64,000 bases of DNA, taken from positions 17,631,014 to 17,695,013 of the forward strand of contig OX381707.1 of the NCBI GenBank assembly GCA_947462335.1, read 5' to 3'. Positions 10,465 through 21,435 of the stretch are shown piece after piece. The stretch comes from Harmothoe impar (taxonomy: Eukaryota > Annelida > Polychaeta > Phyllodocida > Polynoidae). Every line of letters begins with the position of its first letter. The first letter of the stretch is position 1. A model generated the notes under the pieces. That model was not told where the DNA came from and did no database searches. It saw nothing but the letters and a program-made list of their open reading frames with translations. A program made the position numbers and the translations under genes.

Positions 10465-10471
10465 CTTTATA
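10465..10471 (-). promoter_or_regulatory. TATA box (TATAAAG) of the lectin-NADAR gene
   Basis: Minus-strand TATAAAG lies about 25-30 bp before the inferred start of exon 1 and 211 bp before its donor. Its position just upstream of a strong first-exon donor supports a core promoter. A regulated, TATA-type promoter would suit an inducible defence gene, but that is inference. Confidence 0.45.
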
Positions 10472-10766
10472 CTTAATGGATTTCGAAAGTTGTAAGGTAT
10501 AATTATACTTTTCCTACTCTTGTTGTGAGTACCTAGATCTAGTAAATATGTTACCTCAGGTGTGGAGATAATTCAGAAAGAGGAAGAGGAAAGAAGAGAA
10601 ACTGAAACCAGAGTCGTGGCATGCACCTGAAGTAAACACAGCAGTGCCATCAATCAATGATAGAGAAACCAAATAATTACATGTAAAACTGAATCATAGT
10701 TTCATTTTGTAAAAACAGAAAGCTTTCCTTAACGTATTACTAAAATACGCCAATAGAGGCTTTATA

Positions 10767-10918
10767 CTGTGAAAGTACTTATTTTAACGGGTCTAAATTT
10801 TCGGGGATTCGTGAAAATCTGCAAATCCGTGGGTATTTATTCAGTACTTAAGCATATAAAAATTTCGCGGATATTCCATTTCCGCGAAAATATATAGCGA
10901 AATAAAGTACTTTCACAG
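10767..10918. mobile_element. Mariner-type MITE (152 bp), CTGTGAAAGTACTT ends
   Basis: Inverted terminal repeats CTGTGAAAGTACTTATTTT and its inverse are flanked by TA on both sides (10765-10766 and 10919-10920). A TA duplication is the mark of Tc1/mariner-type insertion. The interior holds a second inverted pair around TTTCGCGG. It lies just upstream of the lectin-NADAR promoter. Confidence 0.7.
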
Positions 10919-11104
10919 TATTTGAACCTTTTATATCCAACTACAACTGAATCATCTTCAAAGCATATTCTTAACATATACTATTCCAACCTATCTGAAT
11001 TGATATATGGAATACACTTCTAGGAAAAATCCATATTAGCAAACTAAGTATTTGAAATGGCAAGTAAGAGGAGAGAGGGGATGGGGAGGGAGATTATAGC
11101 TTCA

Positions 11105-11530
11105 TAATTTTGTTTGTGTAGTTTAATGTCTCATTGACTTCGCAGAGGAGACTTACTCAACTTTCTGTTTTTCACAAGTAAAAAGGAAGGCCGAATGCTG
11201 ATCGTATCCAGGATGATCGAATCTATGAGATGAGCCAAAAGATAGAAATCCCGCTCCTACACATTTACCGAAGCAAGGGTTCTTTAACCTACAACACCAC
11301 ATAGACATGTAGTAAGAGGGACAGGCCTTTGATATGCTGTAAATCTACCACAAGTGATAGCATGGGAAAGGGCAGCCATAGGTGTAGTCGGGAAGTAATG
11401 AAAACCCCAGGCTCATACAACTGTGTGCCATCAGTCTGGAGTAATACATCCCGACTCGCCAAAGTACTCTCCCCCATTTTTTTTCCTTTTTGTGTTTTGT
11501 ATTTCTTTTTTGAATATCTTTTTGTAGTAT
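11105..11530 (-). mobile_element. 5'-truncated LINE-A 3' UTR fragment
   Basis: TTTGTTTGTGTAGTTTAATG begins the minus-strand 3' end of LINE-A. The match continues through CTACACATTTACCGAAGCAA and the poly-T block at 11468. It is a diverged copy of the sequence downstream of the LINE-A ORF2 stop. No coding part of the LINE is retained. Confidence 0.65.
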
Positions 11531-11741
11531 AATTTAGATGCTGGACTCACCCCAAATGCCTGGAGAGTATGTCAATGCTGGGCCCTGGAAGGCACAGTAT
11601 TGAAGTGAAAGAGAAAGTTCTGAGTAAAGTGCACAATATGACGTTGAAGGGATATATATATATATATATTGCTTTCTATTGACTTGGGGTGAAGCCACCC
11701 TGAAGAGTCAACTCGTGGGCACATTACATATAACATATGTC

Positions 11742-11850
11742 ATTTGATTGATTGATTTGTTTAACGTCCAAGTGTACGGTGATACCTGGGGTATACTCAA
11801 GAGACCTTTGGTCCTTTCTTTTTTCAGCTAGGTTGCACATATGGGGCCCT
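11742..11850 (-). mobile_element. LINE-B 3' tail fragment
   Basis: GATTGATTGATTTGTTTAAC is followed by GTCCAAGTGTACGGTGATAC and a match to the LINE-B end. It is truncated after about 110 bp. A TA microsatellite (11651-11670) lies 70 bp to its left. Confidence 0.55.
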
Positions 11851-12169
11851 TGATGGGGGGGTGGGGGGTGTCCCCATGTCGCGTGTCGATGAAAGGTGAT
11901 GTTGGGTATCCATGGTTAGTGTGTACATGTATATACCAATCAGGGAGGGAGATGACTGTAGCCACTTTGTAAATGTAGATATCAATTTCTGTCTCTCAAT
12001 CTGTTTAGGGGTGTTGGGTGGTAACCCCCAAAAAAATGTTAAAGTGGGTATATCCGATTTTTCTTCAAATTCTAAATCTTACTTAAATGTATTACAAACA
12101 CTGTAAATGTATAATATTGTAGCTGTTGGCTATTCTAAGATAGGCATCGGCTATGAAAAACTCCAGATT

Positions 12170-12870
12170 CGAAAATGGGTTGTTCAGAAATTACACTTTA
12201 TTCATTCTGACATACGGCTCGTAATCATACAGACGGATAGTAACAATCAAATAGGCTTCTGAACACCAGTGGTCATATGAACATACAGGAGGTATACGCT
12301 CACGGTCTAGTATATAATTCCCGAGTTCCAAGGCTCTCTTCCATCTTGGTTAACTCCACTTGGATCAGACTCCACAGAGGGAGTTCTGTACCCGGAGTTG
12401 TCCACCAATGCGTCTATCTCCTCTAGTTCCCCCAGAGGGTGGAACAGAGAAAGACGCAGGGTGACCAAGTTGGAAGCAGCGACAGGACTAGGCCTAAAAG
12501 GTACAACAGAGTTCGGGGAAGCTCTGTTGTGGAGCAGTCGAGCTGGCCGAAGTGCACAGCAAGACTGGGTCCTCGATTAGCAGAACCCCAGGTCTTATGT
12601 ACTGGTCGTTATGTAACTCTCCTCATTACTCGTAAACACTTGAGTTCCCGAGGAACTCCGGGTAACCACGCGCCGGTGCATCCGGGCCGACACGGTACCC
12701 GAGATATGTCGGGTGACACGTGGCGGTCACGGCTCAATGCACATAACCAGGCCGCGCTCCACCAATCCTCAGGTGTGGGCTTATATAACCATATACTCGG
12801 CACTAGACAGGAGTGCGGCCTGGATACACGGCAACACACATACCAAATATAACACAAACTGGTTCCATAG
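12170..12870. other. GC/CpG-richer island with TATA-like core, origin unknown
   Basis: This 700-bp block is visibly richer in CG than its surroundings (for example CGCGCCGGTGCATCCGGGCC). It contains a palindromic TTATATAA at 12780-12787. On the minus strand an AATAAA lies near its other end (about 12199). The TATA-to-polyA spacing of about 580 bp would suit a solo LTR, but I find no convincing TG...CA boundary pair with a 4-6-bp duplication. Open frames here lack recognisable motifs. Confidence 0.25.
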
Positions 12871-13373
12871 AAATAGTACAGCGGCGACCCACTACAATAT
12901 TTAGAGAATAGAGGTCAATTAGATGTCATCAATAGGTGTTAATATGTCACAAAGGGACCCAATATCCCCCAACCATGGTCTTTTCTAGTGTATTTTCATT
13001 AAGGAGAATAAAAGCGTGCACACATTTATTCCCTAAATGACCATATATTGGGCAATAAAATCTAATTAGAGCAAAATCGGAGGGAATTAGGGGTAATGAA
13101 ATAGATAGGAGGTCAAATATATTATTTGTGAACATTCTGACTAATTTTTAACGAAATCTATTTTTTGATCCAAAACATCGGATGTACTTACTTTAATTGA
13201 CTAGTCTTAAAATGGTGCCCTTTGGGGCAACATTCTGCCATTCATATTCATGTCACTCAACCCAATGTCCCATGTCAAATTTAAGAAATGACCCATGTCA
13301 CTAGGTAGGCCATATCCCATGTCGATTTTAAGATATGCCCATGTCGCCATATCGGTTTTAGGGGTCTAGGCCA

Positions 13374-14275
13374 AACGTATCATTGTGTTAGTGTGTATGC
13401 GCATGCATGTGTTTATGAGTCTACTTGTAGGCTGTGTCTCACGAAAATGGGCCAATGTTTTGGTCTATGACCGGCTATCAAGGAAAAGGCAAATATAGTG
13501 CGGAAGGAGACATAAATAAGGATAAAAGGAGACAAATTTATACTGTCACTTTATGATACTAATTTAATTTCATAGTTTCTATAATTATATCTCTATTTTA
13601 ACACATATAAAATGGAAAATTCCATCTCATAAGGTCATAGACGTCATTTTATGAGCCCAGGGATGTAAGTCAGAGATATGTGAAAAATCTGGAAACCTGG
13701 GAACTTAATATGCTTTACTATAGTTACAAAGTTCATAATAATTTATCATGTCCTTTGTGTCTTTAAATACAGTAGACATGTATTTCCTTCCAGAATGATA
13801 TCATGACTAAGTGTCCAGGGACAGATATCTCCTTTTGAGTAGAATGATTTATCATCTCCTTCTCAGCAAAAGGAGAACAGTAGTTCCCTCGTCCACCACC
13901 AGCATTGCCTGATTATTAACCAATCAGAGCCCAGAGATCCATTTAATTCTTGAATCTAGCTTTCAGATTTTCTATTTTCTGAAATCTTGTCTGATCCTTG
14001 TTTGAATCACCCGGTGAACATAGCTATAGAGTGATTATATGCACTGAAGTAAGGAATAAGGGAATGAGAAACATATTAATTTATGTATGTCATATTGTAG
14101 AACATTTTGTTTAAAATGTCTATGTAAATCTGCCCTAAATAAGCCTTGTTCTGTCATGGCGGTCATAGATTGCACCCGGTCATAGACTTTCAACTTGGAT
14201 TGATTGGTGAGACACAGCCTTGTAGTGGGGGAACATTGCTTGTGGCATCGGGCCCCACAGGTAGGTAGATTCTAG
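13374..14275 (-). mobile_element. LINE-B fragment split by a MITE
   Basis: The left part (…GCATGTGTTTATGAGTCTAC) and the right part (GTGGCATCGGGCCCCAC) are adjacent segments in the LINE-B copy at about 58460-58545. Here they are separated by the 790-bp element 13430-14219. The fragment is a short remnant of the LINE-B 3' UTR. Confidence 0.6.
13430..14219. mobile_element. MITE (790 bp), GGCTGTGTCTCAC ends, TTGTA duplication
   Basis: The ends are exact inverted repeats (GGCTGTGTCTCAC), with further pairing through GTCTATGACCGG. TTGTA is duplicated on both sides (13425-13429 and 14220-14224), and the uninterrupted LINE-B sequence has TTGTA once at this spot. Insertion is therefore direct and precise. 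The superfamily is not assigned. The interior is AT-rich and has no credible ORF. Confidence 0.8.
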
Positions 14276-14760
14276 TCTCATGCGTGATAGACTAGTTGAA
14301 GATTTATGACGTTGGCCTCCATATTTAGGGTCAGTCCTTTATACTTCTTGCCCTAAATCAACCATGGCCAGGAGGAAATAGACTCGGACAAAGACACTGA
14401 AAGAGGACTGACCTTTTCTTGTGTAACACAGATTTCACATTGCCATAGTAAAATTTCCTTTCAAGGCCCAAATCTTGCTGGCCCTCCAGCACCTAGACCA
14501 TTGCCACAACCTCCCTTTCTGTCTTTCTCTTTTGAAACTGATATAAAAAAGAACTAGGCTATGGTTCTAACACTCCTCGAAGTTGAAAGTGATCACGTGT
14601 ATGCAATACTGCAATTTTATTGGTCGCACATGGGCGCCGCCATCTTGGATTGTCAGGAGACACATAGCCACTACCTGTCTATGTTTTTGTTTTTGTCTGC
14701 ATTTTGAAGTAAATTACTGAATATTTTCGTGTCAGAACTATAACAATGTACTCTTAATTC

Positions 14761-14850
14761 AACTTTGATCTCCTCACCCAGTGCTCGTCCCTGCGGCGAA
14801 TTGTGGGCAAAGCACTCAAACCTCGGCTTGGGTGAGGAGACAAAGTTTCA
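14761..14850. other. Inverted repeat (hairpin), CTCCTCACCCA arms
   Basis: AACTTTGATCTCCTCACCCA at the left pairs with TGGGTGAGGAGACAAAGTTT at the right, an arm of 19-20 bp with one bulge and a loop of about 48 bp. It lies about 130 bp right of a GCGCCGCCATCTTGG motif (14634-14648), which resembles a YY1 site. Function is unknown. Confidence 0.4.
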
Positions 14851-15304
14851 TCAATCGTGCATTGTTTTGACGGCAACTTTAGCTAGACCTATCTACCTCC
14901 AATGCTATGTACTAATATTATAGTGTAAACATGTGAAAGGAGGGGGCCCAGAGACAGTCGGCCTGAATGGGGCAAGTTTAATACAGTGGTGCCACCTGGT
15001 GTTTGAAGGACAAGGCATAATATCAAGAGAAATGTTATATACGGGGGTCACTGTCACAAGGACATAATAATTGTGGTGGAATCAGGAACTACAGACAGAT
15101 GTCATCAATATCAATTAGAGCATGGGAAAAAAGGGCACAGTGCACTCTTTGTGGGTACTAGGGGAAACACCTATACTACAATGTATAGACTTTGACAAGT
15201 TGCTGTTCCAAATTGGTAGTTGTTCAACAAATGTTTTAACCACAATCACAGGGTCTCCAATGTTCTCTACAGGATTTGATTATGCATTAGAATCTGGTAT
15301 ATTT

Positions 15305-15365
15305 ATTAGTAATGATTGATTGATTGATTTGTTTAACGTCCAAGCGTACAAAGACCCTATGGGAC
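15305..15365 (-). mobile_element. Very short LINE-B tail
   Basis: GATTGATTGATTGATTTGTTTAAC-type tail followed by GTCCAAGCGTACAAAGACC. Only about 60 bp of the 3' end remain. The rest of 14850-16110 shows no recognisable gene. Confidence 0.45.
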
Positions 15366-16872
15366 TGGGCTATAGTTAATGTCCTCTGAAGATATAGTGT
15401 TTTCACATATTTTAATGGGGTTTAAGATTCACCGTCTCCAGTATCACTCTATGGGGTTAACTAGTCAGAGGTAGGCTTCCGCCCAAGGATAACGCAAGGT
15501 TAGTGAGATCCAGTTTATTAGATGGTTGTTGATGTTATAGTAGACATAGAGCAATTTCACAGGCAATATCCCAATCACAGCATTTTCCATATATATATAA
15601 CGATATGTATCTCATTAGGGTCAGATTGCTCCAGGGCTTGCATTGATAATCATACGAGACGGCCTAGAAATAGGCAAGGTATTCATATAAATATCTAGCA
15701 GGATTCTACTACTTGAATCCGGTGGTACTAGTCAACGTCCATTAGACCAATAAACATTGTACAATCCGTATCTATACTTGTCGTTGCACGTTTATAGTGA
15801 TAATCAACATGGTCTATCGATGATATGTACACTCCTCCATTATAACCATTGATACAATAGTTTGGTATTTAGAGAACTTCAGGTGCAATCTATTCATTGA
15901 TCGTTTGGCAAACTCCACAGCTTCGGTAATATATATGTAAATATATGTTAATCCATCCAACTGTCAAACCCAACTAGCTTGGATGTTATCTCCATCCTGA
16001 CATGACCACTTGATAATATTACAATCTCCACACACATACTCCTCAGGAGTTACACAATGACATCTGGTCTTCTCGATCGTACTCCCCCAAACGCTCACTG
16101 GTAACTGACTACTCATTTTCCTTTCCCCAGCTTATATTCTCTATTTCTTATTTCAGGCTGTATCGATCGATGCCTAGGCGACCACCCTCCATGGCCATGT
16201 AATGCAACCTGGCTCTCGCCGTTCGATGGCTGGGGAGCCATGGTCCACGACCATGCCATGTCTAAGGCCTGGCCGTCGGCCCCCGTTGCCTGCCTGCCCC
16301 CCATGCCGCTTCTCCCCTACCCTGGTGTCGTCCTCGGCCATGGCTACGCCTGACGCTCAGCCCCAATTCCATGTGCTACTACCTACTGATGCGGCCCCGG
16401 GCTCCCTCCCCCATGTTCATCTCTACCATTCGAGTCTATCTCCTGACCTGGATTTATCCCGCTGTTATCTTCCCCGCCAGCTGCTTCAGCCTGGATCTTA
16501 TTCTATGTGTTGCTCCCTGTTTGGGTTCTAAGCCCTGCCTGCACGTTGAATATATTCAATCCCTGTTCCAACGAACTTTGAGTCTTATTATAGCCAAGCC
16601 TCTTATTATTGGACAGTATGACTTTATTATTATATTCATTACTTCCTGTGCAGCCCGTGTACTAGATCTATTCGATTTCCACGCGATTCTGTGCAGCCGA
16701 ACCGTATCTCCTCTTTTTACTATATTGGTCTTCCTGGACTGTGCTATTGTATATACAGTTTCCCCTTATCTACTCAGTATACCTATTATACCCATACATA
16801 CGCATACATATAATATAATTGTGAGCAGCCAAGCAGAAAGGATGGTCCCCGCGGGATTAGTTCCGATTTTAG

Positions 16873-16887
16873 CCACCAGGGGGCGCC
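16873..16887 (+). promoter_or_regulatory. CTCF-like motif CCACCAGGGGGCGCC
   Basis: The 15-bp sequence matches the animal CTCF core (CCA-C/G-C/T-AGGGGGCGC). It stands alone in AT-rich sequence. Whether it is bound, or is merely part of an old repeat, cannot be told from one copy. Confidence 0.35.
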
Positions 16888-17544
16888 ACTATGGCCTAAA
16901 ATGAAAGAATTAGGCTAAAAATAGCTCTTGGGTACTTTTTTCTGGAGAATTCAATAGGATTACATAAAACATTCCATTTTTGGTGAAAAGCTTCCATATT
17001 TGGAATGTAAAAAGAACGTTTTAGAGCCTAAATGTGTGTCTTTGTTGATATGTGTTGCCATGGAAACGTGATTTTCATTCTAAATTAAAAGATTAAGTAG
17101 CTCATTGATAAAATGATTCATTGGGATTACTATGGTCAAAACAGAATAGAATTATCATTTCTAGATCAAAATCTATGGCCTATAGGATAAAAATGTATGA
17201 TCATTTTCTAATTATTCTAATTATGCTAATTACATAGAGATATCTAGGAAACTATGGGACTTAGAGCTTATTGGGGTTTTGGATAGGGCAATGCCCACCC
17301 ATATTCATCCATTCTCAAAAACTAGAAATGATATCTTCTTGTGTAATATATCACTGGAATGCTTATGATATAAATTTTAAAGTTGACATTTTCATTGCAT
17401 ATCCCTTTCCCCTTGCCTGTACACATATATATATATATATATCACCCCCCATTTCCCCCACATGCCATATCATGTGTAACCTTTAAGCCAATAAATATGC
17501 CTTTTAAGCGTTTTTGCTCTTCTCTCGTTTTCCACTATAACCCA

Positions 17545-17660
17545 GGACTTCTCAGGTTTGATCGGACAATAGGACCTTTCTTTTCTCATCTTAAAGTTGC
17601 GCATAAGTGTGTGGGTGCGTGTGCGAGTGTTTGTGAGTTTGCTTGTAGCAGTGGAACACA
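17545..17660 (-). mobile_element. LINE-B 3' UTR fragment lacking its tail
   Basis: GACTTCTCAGGTTTGATCGG, ACAATAGGACCTTTCTTTTC and GCGCATAAGTGTGTGGGTGC match the LINE-B 3' UTR as seen at 25545-25640. Both ends are lost. It shows that the subfamily with a GACTTCTCAGGTTTGATCGG block is repeated in the window. Confidence 0.5.
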
Positions 17661-18227
17661 GATAAGTTCAATAGACCTCAACACAACGCAGCGTATCAAC
17701 TGCTTAAAGTTAGCTAATTTCCAGATTTCAGAAAAAACACAATGTCAACTGAACAGGGTCAATCCTCCTGTCTCATGCATTGGCAATCCTCTATAATGTA
17801 TCAGACGCAAAGAGGAGAGTGTATTTAATGCTGATGTAACATTGACTGATAGCCACATGCTGTAATATTACAGTAATTTGGAATTCCCTGAAGCATGCTG
17901 AACTGGCGACCAAGATGTGTGCCCTTTAGTTCCTGATTCCACCACGAGATGTCCTTGTGGCGGCGTTAACCCCCCTCATTATATACAATATTATGCTAAA
18001 GTGACTAAAACAATGTTTTATACATAATGAACAAAATGTTAATCTACCCCCTGTGCATTCTAAAGGTGTGGAGTTAGATAAAGTAAAGAATTATAGAATT
18101 AAATGAGACTTACCATGGTAAGGTGATATTTGGTTATGATTTTGCCGAGGGCACCACGAGTGGTGCGGGGTATATAGGAATATGTGGAATTAAATTAATT
18201 AAACCACAAGTAATCTTGCTGATAAAC

Positions 18228-18298
18228 AAGAATTGCGGTTGTTGCCGCGTTTAGAAATGCCACAGGCATTTTTATACGCGCCGACAACAGCAATTCTT
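18228..18298. other. Hairpin with CAAGAATTGC arms
   Basis: CAAGAATTGCGGTTGTTGCCG pairs with the inverse of CGCCGACAACAGCAATTCTTG (three mismatches in 21 bp) around a ~29-bp loop. It lies just left of the 146-bp duplication. It could be a small MITE or a folded RNA; no flanking duplication was found. Confidence 0.35.
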
Positions 18299-18414
18299 GC
18301 ATTTGAAGGAACATAATGTCTACATGATTGGTATATTTGAAAGTGACCCATTCAAGACACCAAAAATAACAGGGCGGGAGGATAATATAACTTCGAATTT
18401 GGTAGTTACTATGA

Positions 18415-18720
18415 ATTGAATTCCTTCGGTCCATTTTAGGAGGGCTAGGTATGATAATAATCAACCTCAGATGCATGGACATGTGTGTTGCTAGGCAGAT
18501 AAACAATTAGAATAGCTGTTGCTAGGCAACCAGCTGCATTAGCAACAAACCAATAGAACCATTGAATTCCTTGGGTCCATCTTCGGGGGGATAGGTATGA
18601 TTATAATCAACCTCAGGAGCATTGAAATGTGTGTCGCTAGGCAAATAAACAATTAGAATAGCTGTTGCTAGGCAACCAGCTGTCTTAGCAACAAACCAAT
18701 AGAACCATTGAATTCCTTGG
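18415..18720. repeat. 146-bp tandem duplication with palindromic X-box-like motifs
   Basis: ATTGAATTCCTT recurs at 18415, 18561 and 18707, giving two copies of a 146-bp unit. Each unit contains GTTGCTAGGCAAC, a near-palindrome resembling an RFX X-box, plus a second partial version (GTTGCTAGGCAG or GTCGCTAGGCAA). The copies differ by scattered changes, so the duplication is not recent. Confidence 0.7.
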
Positions 18721-18823
18721 GTCCAAAAATCTAAAGGTCTGGGCGGGCTGGGCCTATATCGTCACCTCAGTGGAGAAAGGTCGTAACTAAAAATCTCCTT
18801 TTTTGAGATATTTCCATTTTAAG

Positions 18824-19165
18824 ATTGATTGATTGATTGATTGATTTGCTTAACGTCCCAGCATACATAGACCCTGTGGGACTTCTCAGATTTGATTGGA
18901 CAGTAGGTCCTTTCTTTTCTCATTTAGATGTTGCGCATAAGTGTGTGGGTGCGTGTGCGTGTGTTTGTTAGTAGGTTTGTAGCAGTGGAACACGGCTCGT
19001 AGCAGTGAAATACTGCTCGTGGCATCGGGCCCCGCTTTATTGTGCTGCCTCACACAGGTGCTGTGCCACAGACTGTAGACACATCATCTGGGCAGTCACA
19101 TTATCCTGACACCGGCGAACCAGTCGTAGTTCCATACCAATCGGGCCAGCAGATCAGGGCCTTTA
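18824..19165 (-). mobile_element. 5'-truncated LINE-B copy (~340 bp)
   Basis: It starts with a GATT run plus TTGCTTAACGTCC and continues through the LINE-B 3' UTR: GTGGCATCGGGCCCCGCTTT, then CACACAGGTGCTGTGCC, then CCAATCGGGCCAGCAGATCA. It stops before the ORF2 end. The tail is at the low coordinate, so the element points to the minus strand. Confidence 0.7.
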
Positions 19166-20211
19166 AGAAACATAGTGATATTTAGAATGCTCTCCTACAT
19201 GAAATATTAAAGGCATGACATTTCATTCTCATGTGCAAAGTAGTTCAATACCCCTAGATTACATATATGTAGGCAGACTGCATTTTACAATAATCATACT
19301 AAATGGTAACCATGGTCACATGAATAAGACAAAGTAGTTACGACCTTTCTCCACTGAGTTGAAAAGGGTTTCAGTTACGACCTTTCTCAACTAAGGTGAC
19401 GATATACACAACACTATATGCCCTAGCTATAGATAATTGTCTCCTCCGGTTGATGCATATAACACCTGGAATAATATCAAACCTGAAAATTAAAATTTCT
19501 GAAAACAATTTTAAAAAAATAAATAAATTTAAGTGTAGTATCCTAAAGCATTCCAAAGAGGCCTGGAATTACCATCTCCAATTCACAAATCTGTAAATGG
19601 CATTATTACATTCAACTCCTCACAACAAAGCCCAGTGGATACCCTTTAAATGCCATACTATAACATTCTACTTTGTTTGTTTGTGTAGTTTAATGTCCCA
19701 CTGACTATGCAGGTGAGACTTACTCAAGTTTCAGTTTTTCACGAATCTATGAGATGAGCCAAAAGATAGAAATCCCGCTCCTACACATTTACCGAAGCAA
19801 GGGTTCTTTAACCTCCGACACCACATAGACATGGTGTGAGAGGGACAGGCCTTTGTTATGCTGTAAGTCTACCACAGCATGGGAAAGAGCAGCCATAGGT
19901 ATAGTCGGGAAGCAATGAAAACTCCAAGCTGATACAAACTGTGTGCCATCAGTCTGGAGTGATACATCCTGACTCGCCAAACTAGTCTCCCCCATTTTTT
20001 TTTTCATTTTTTGTATTTTTTTTGTATTTTTTAATTTATTTATTTTTTAATTTTCCATTTCATATTTTGTCCCATAGTTGGGTTTCCTTTAAGAATTTTA
20101 ATACATTTTCGTCATTAGTAGTGTTGAAAACACTGTACATAGATGTGTCTGAAAGATGTTTTCTTCTACTTTCTGCAGTCCTTCTACAGTGGAGTAGAAG
20201 ATGCTCCACTG

Positions 20212-21435
20212 TCAGACGGGTACTGCAGTCTTGACAACGCAGGTGGTTTTCTTTTGGGAGAATTTGAAGCCGTTCTCAGTGGTCCAGGTCTCTAGATGAT
20301 TAATGGCCTGTTGTAGCTTTCGCTCTATTGTGGTCATATTTCTGGATCTGTAGCAGATGACGAAGTCATCTACATACAAGGAGCAATTGAGATCTTTTTG
20401 TAGGGTTTTGGTGATGTCATTGATCTTTATTCCGAATAAAGTTACTGAGAGAACACAGCCCTGAGGGACTCCCATTTCCTGCTCTTTTTTGCTTGATAGT
20501 GTAGAGCCGAGGCGGACACTGAAGCGTCTGTTGGCAAGGAATTTGGAGATGAAGATGGGAAGTCTTCCTCTTAGTCCCATGTTGTAAACATCCTTGAGGA
20601 TTCCATACTTCCATGTTGTATCGTAGGCCTTTTCCATGTCGAAAAAGACTGCCACCGTATGTTCTTTCTGGGCAAAATCGTCACGAATGTAGCTCTCTAA
20701 TCTCACTAGGTGGTCAGTGGTACTGCGTTGGTGGCGAAAACCAGACTGGGCTGGGTTAAGGAGGTTGTTTCTCTCCAGATACCAGACCAGTCTGTTGTTT
20801 ACCATTCTTTCCATGGTTTTGGCTACACAACTAGTCATGGCTATAGGTCGATAGTTGACAGCTTTGCTATGGTCTTTTCCGGGTTTCAGAATTGGGACTA
20901 CAATAGCATCTGACCATGATACCGGGTAGCTTCCAGTAGTCCAGATACTGTTGAGTATTGCCAGGAGAAGAACCAGTTGCTCCTCAGGCAGGTTTTTAAG
21001 CATCTGGTAGTGTACGTCATCCGGGCCTGGGCTGGAGTCCTTGGCTGTTTGGAGGGCATGGTGTAATTCATCCTCTGAGAACTCCATGTTGTAGTGCTCC
21101 TCATTGTTGGAATTGAATTTGAGTCGCTCCTGTTCCTTTTTCTTTTTGTGGCGTAGAAAAGCCTTGGTGTAGTTTCCACCAGAAGACACATTCGCAAACT
21201 GTGAGGCTAATGCCTCAGTAATCTCCTCTTTTGTCTCTATCGGTTTGTTATTTCCGTTTTTTGTAAGTTGGTAAACTGTTTCAGACGTATCGCCATTCAT
21301 CCGTTTTATTGCTTTCCAAACCTTCTTCATGGGTGTGTTCGAAGTAAGGGTGCTGACAAATTTGCGAAAGGACTCTCTCTGTGCTTCTTTAAATATCATC
21401 TTGCTTTTTGCTTTGGCCAGAAGGAGCTTGTCCAT
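20212..21435 (-). pseudogene. LINE-A ORF2 fragment: reverse transcriptase
   Basis: A 407-codon open frame carries the RT fingers and palm: PGPDDVHYQMLKNLPEEQLV, NYRPIAMTSCVAKTMERMV, the FFDMEKAYDTTW motif with the first catalytic Asp, GVPQGCVLSVTLFG, and the YVDD active-site box (SLYVDDFVICY). It ends abruptly after KFSQKKTTCV because of the deletion that removed RNase H. The upstream end is cut from the endonuclease frame by a 10-bp deletion near 21446. Confidence 0.9.

Noticed and set aside
12398..12904. Several overlapping frames at 12.4-12.9 kb as coding
   Set aside because: Frames overlap on both strands as expected from GC-rich DNA, and no known domain or splice site supports them.
16113..16904. 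Open frames in the GC-richer 16.1-16.9 kb block as genes
   Set aside because: Overlapping frames on both strands with no motifs, no splice context and low-complexity composition.
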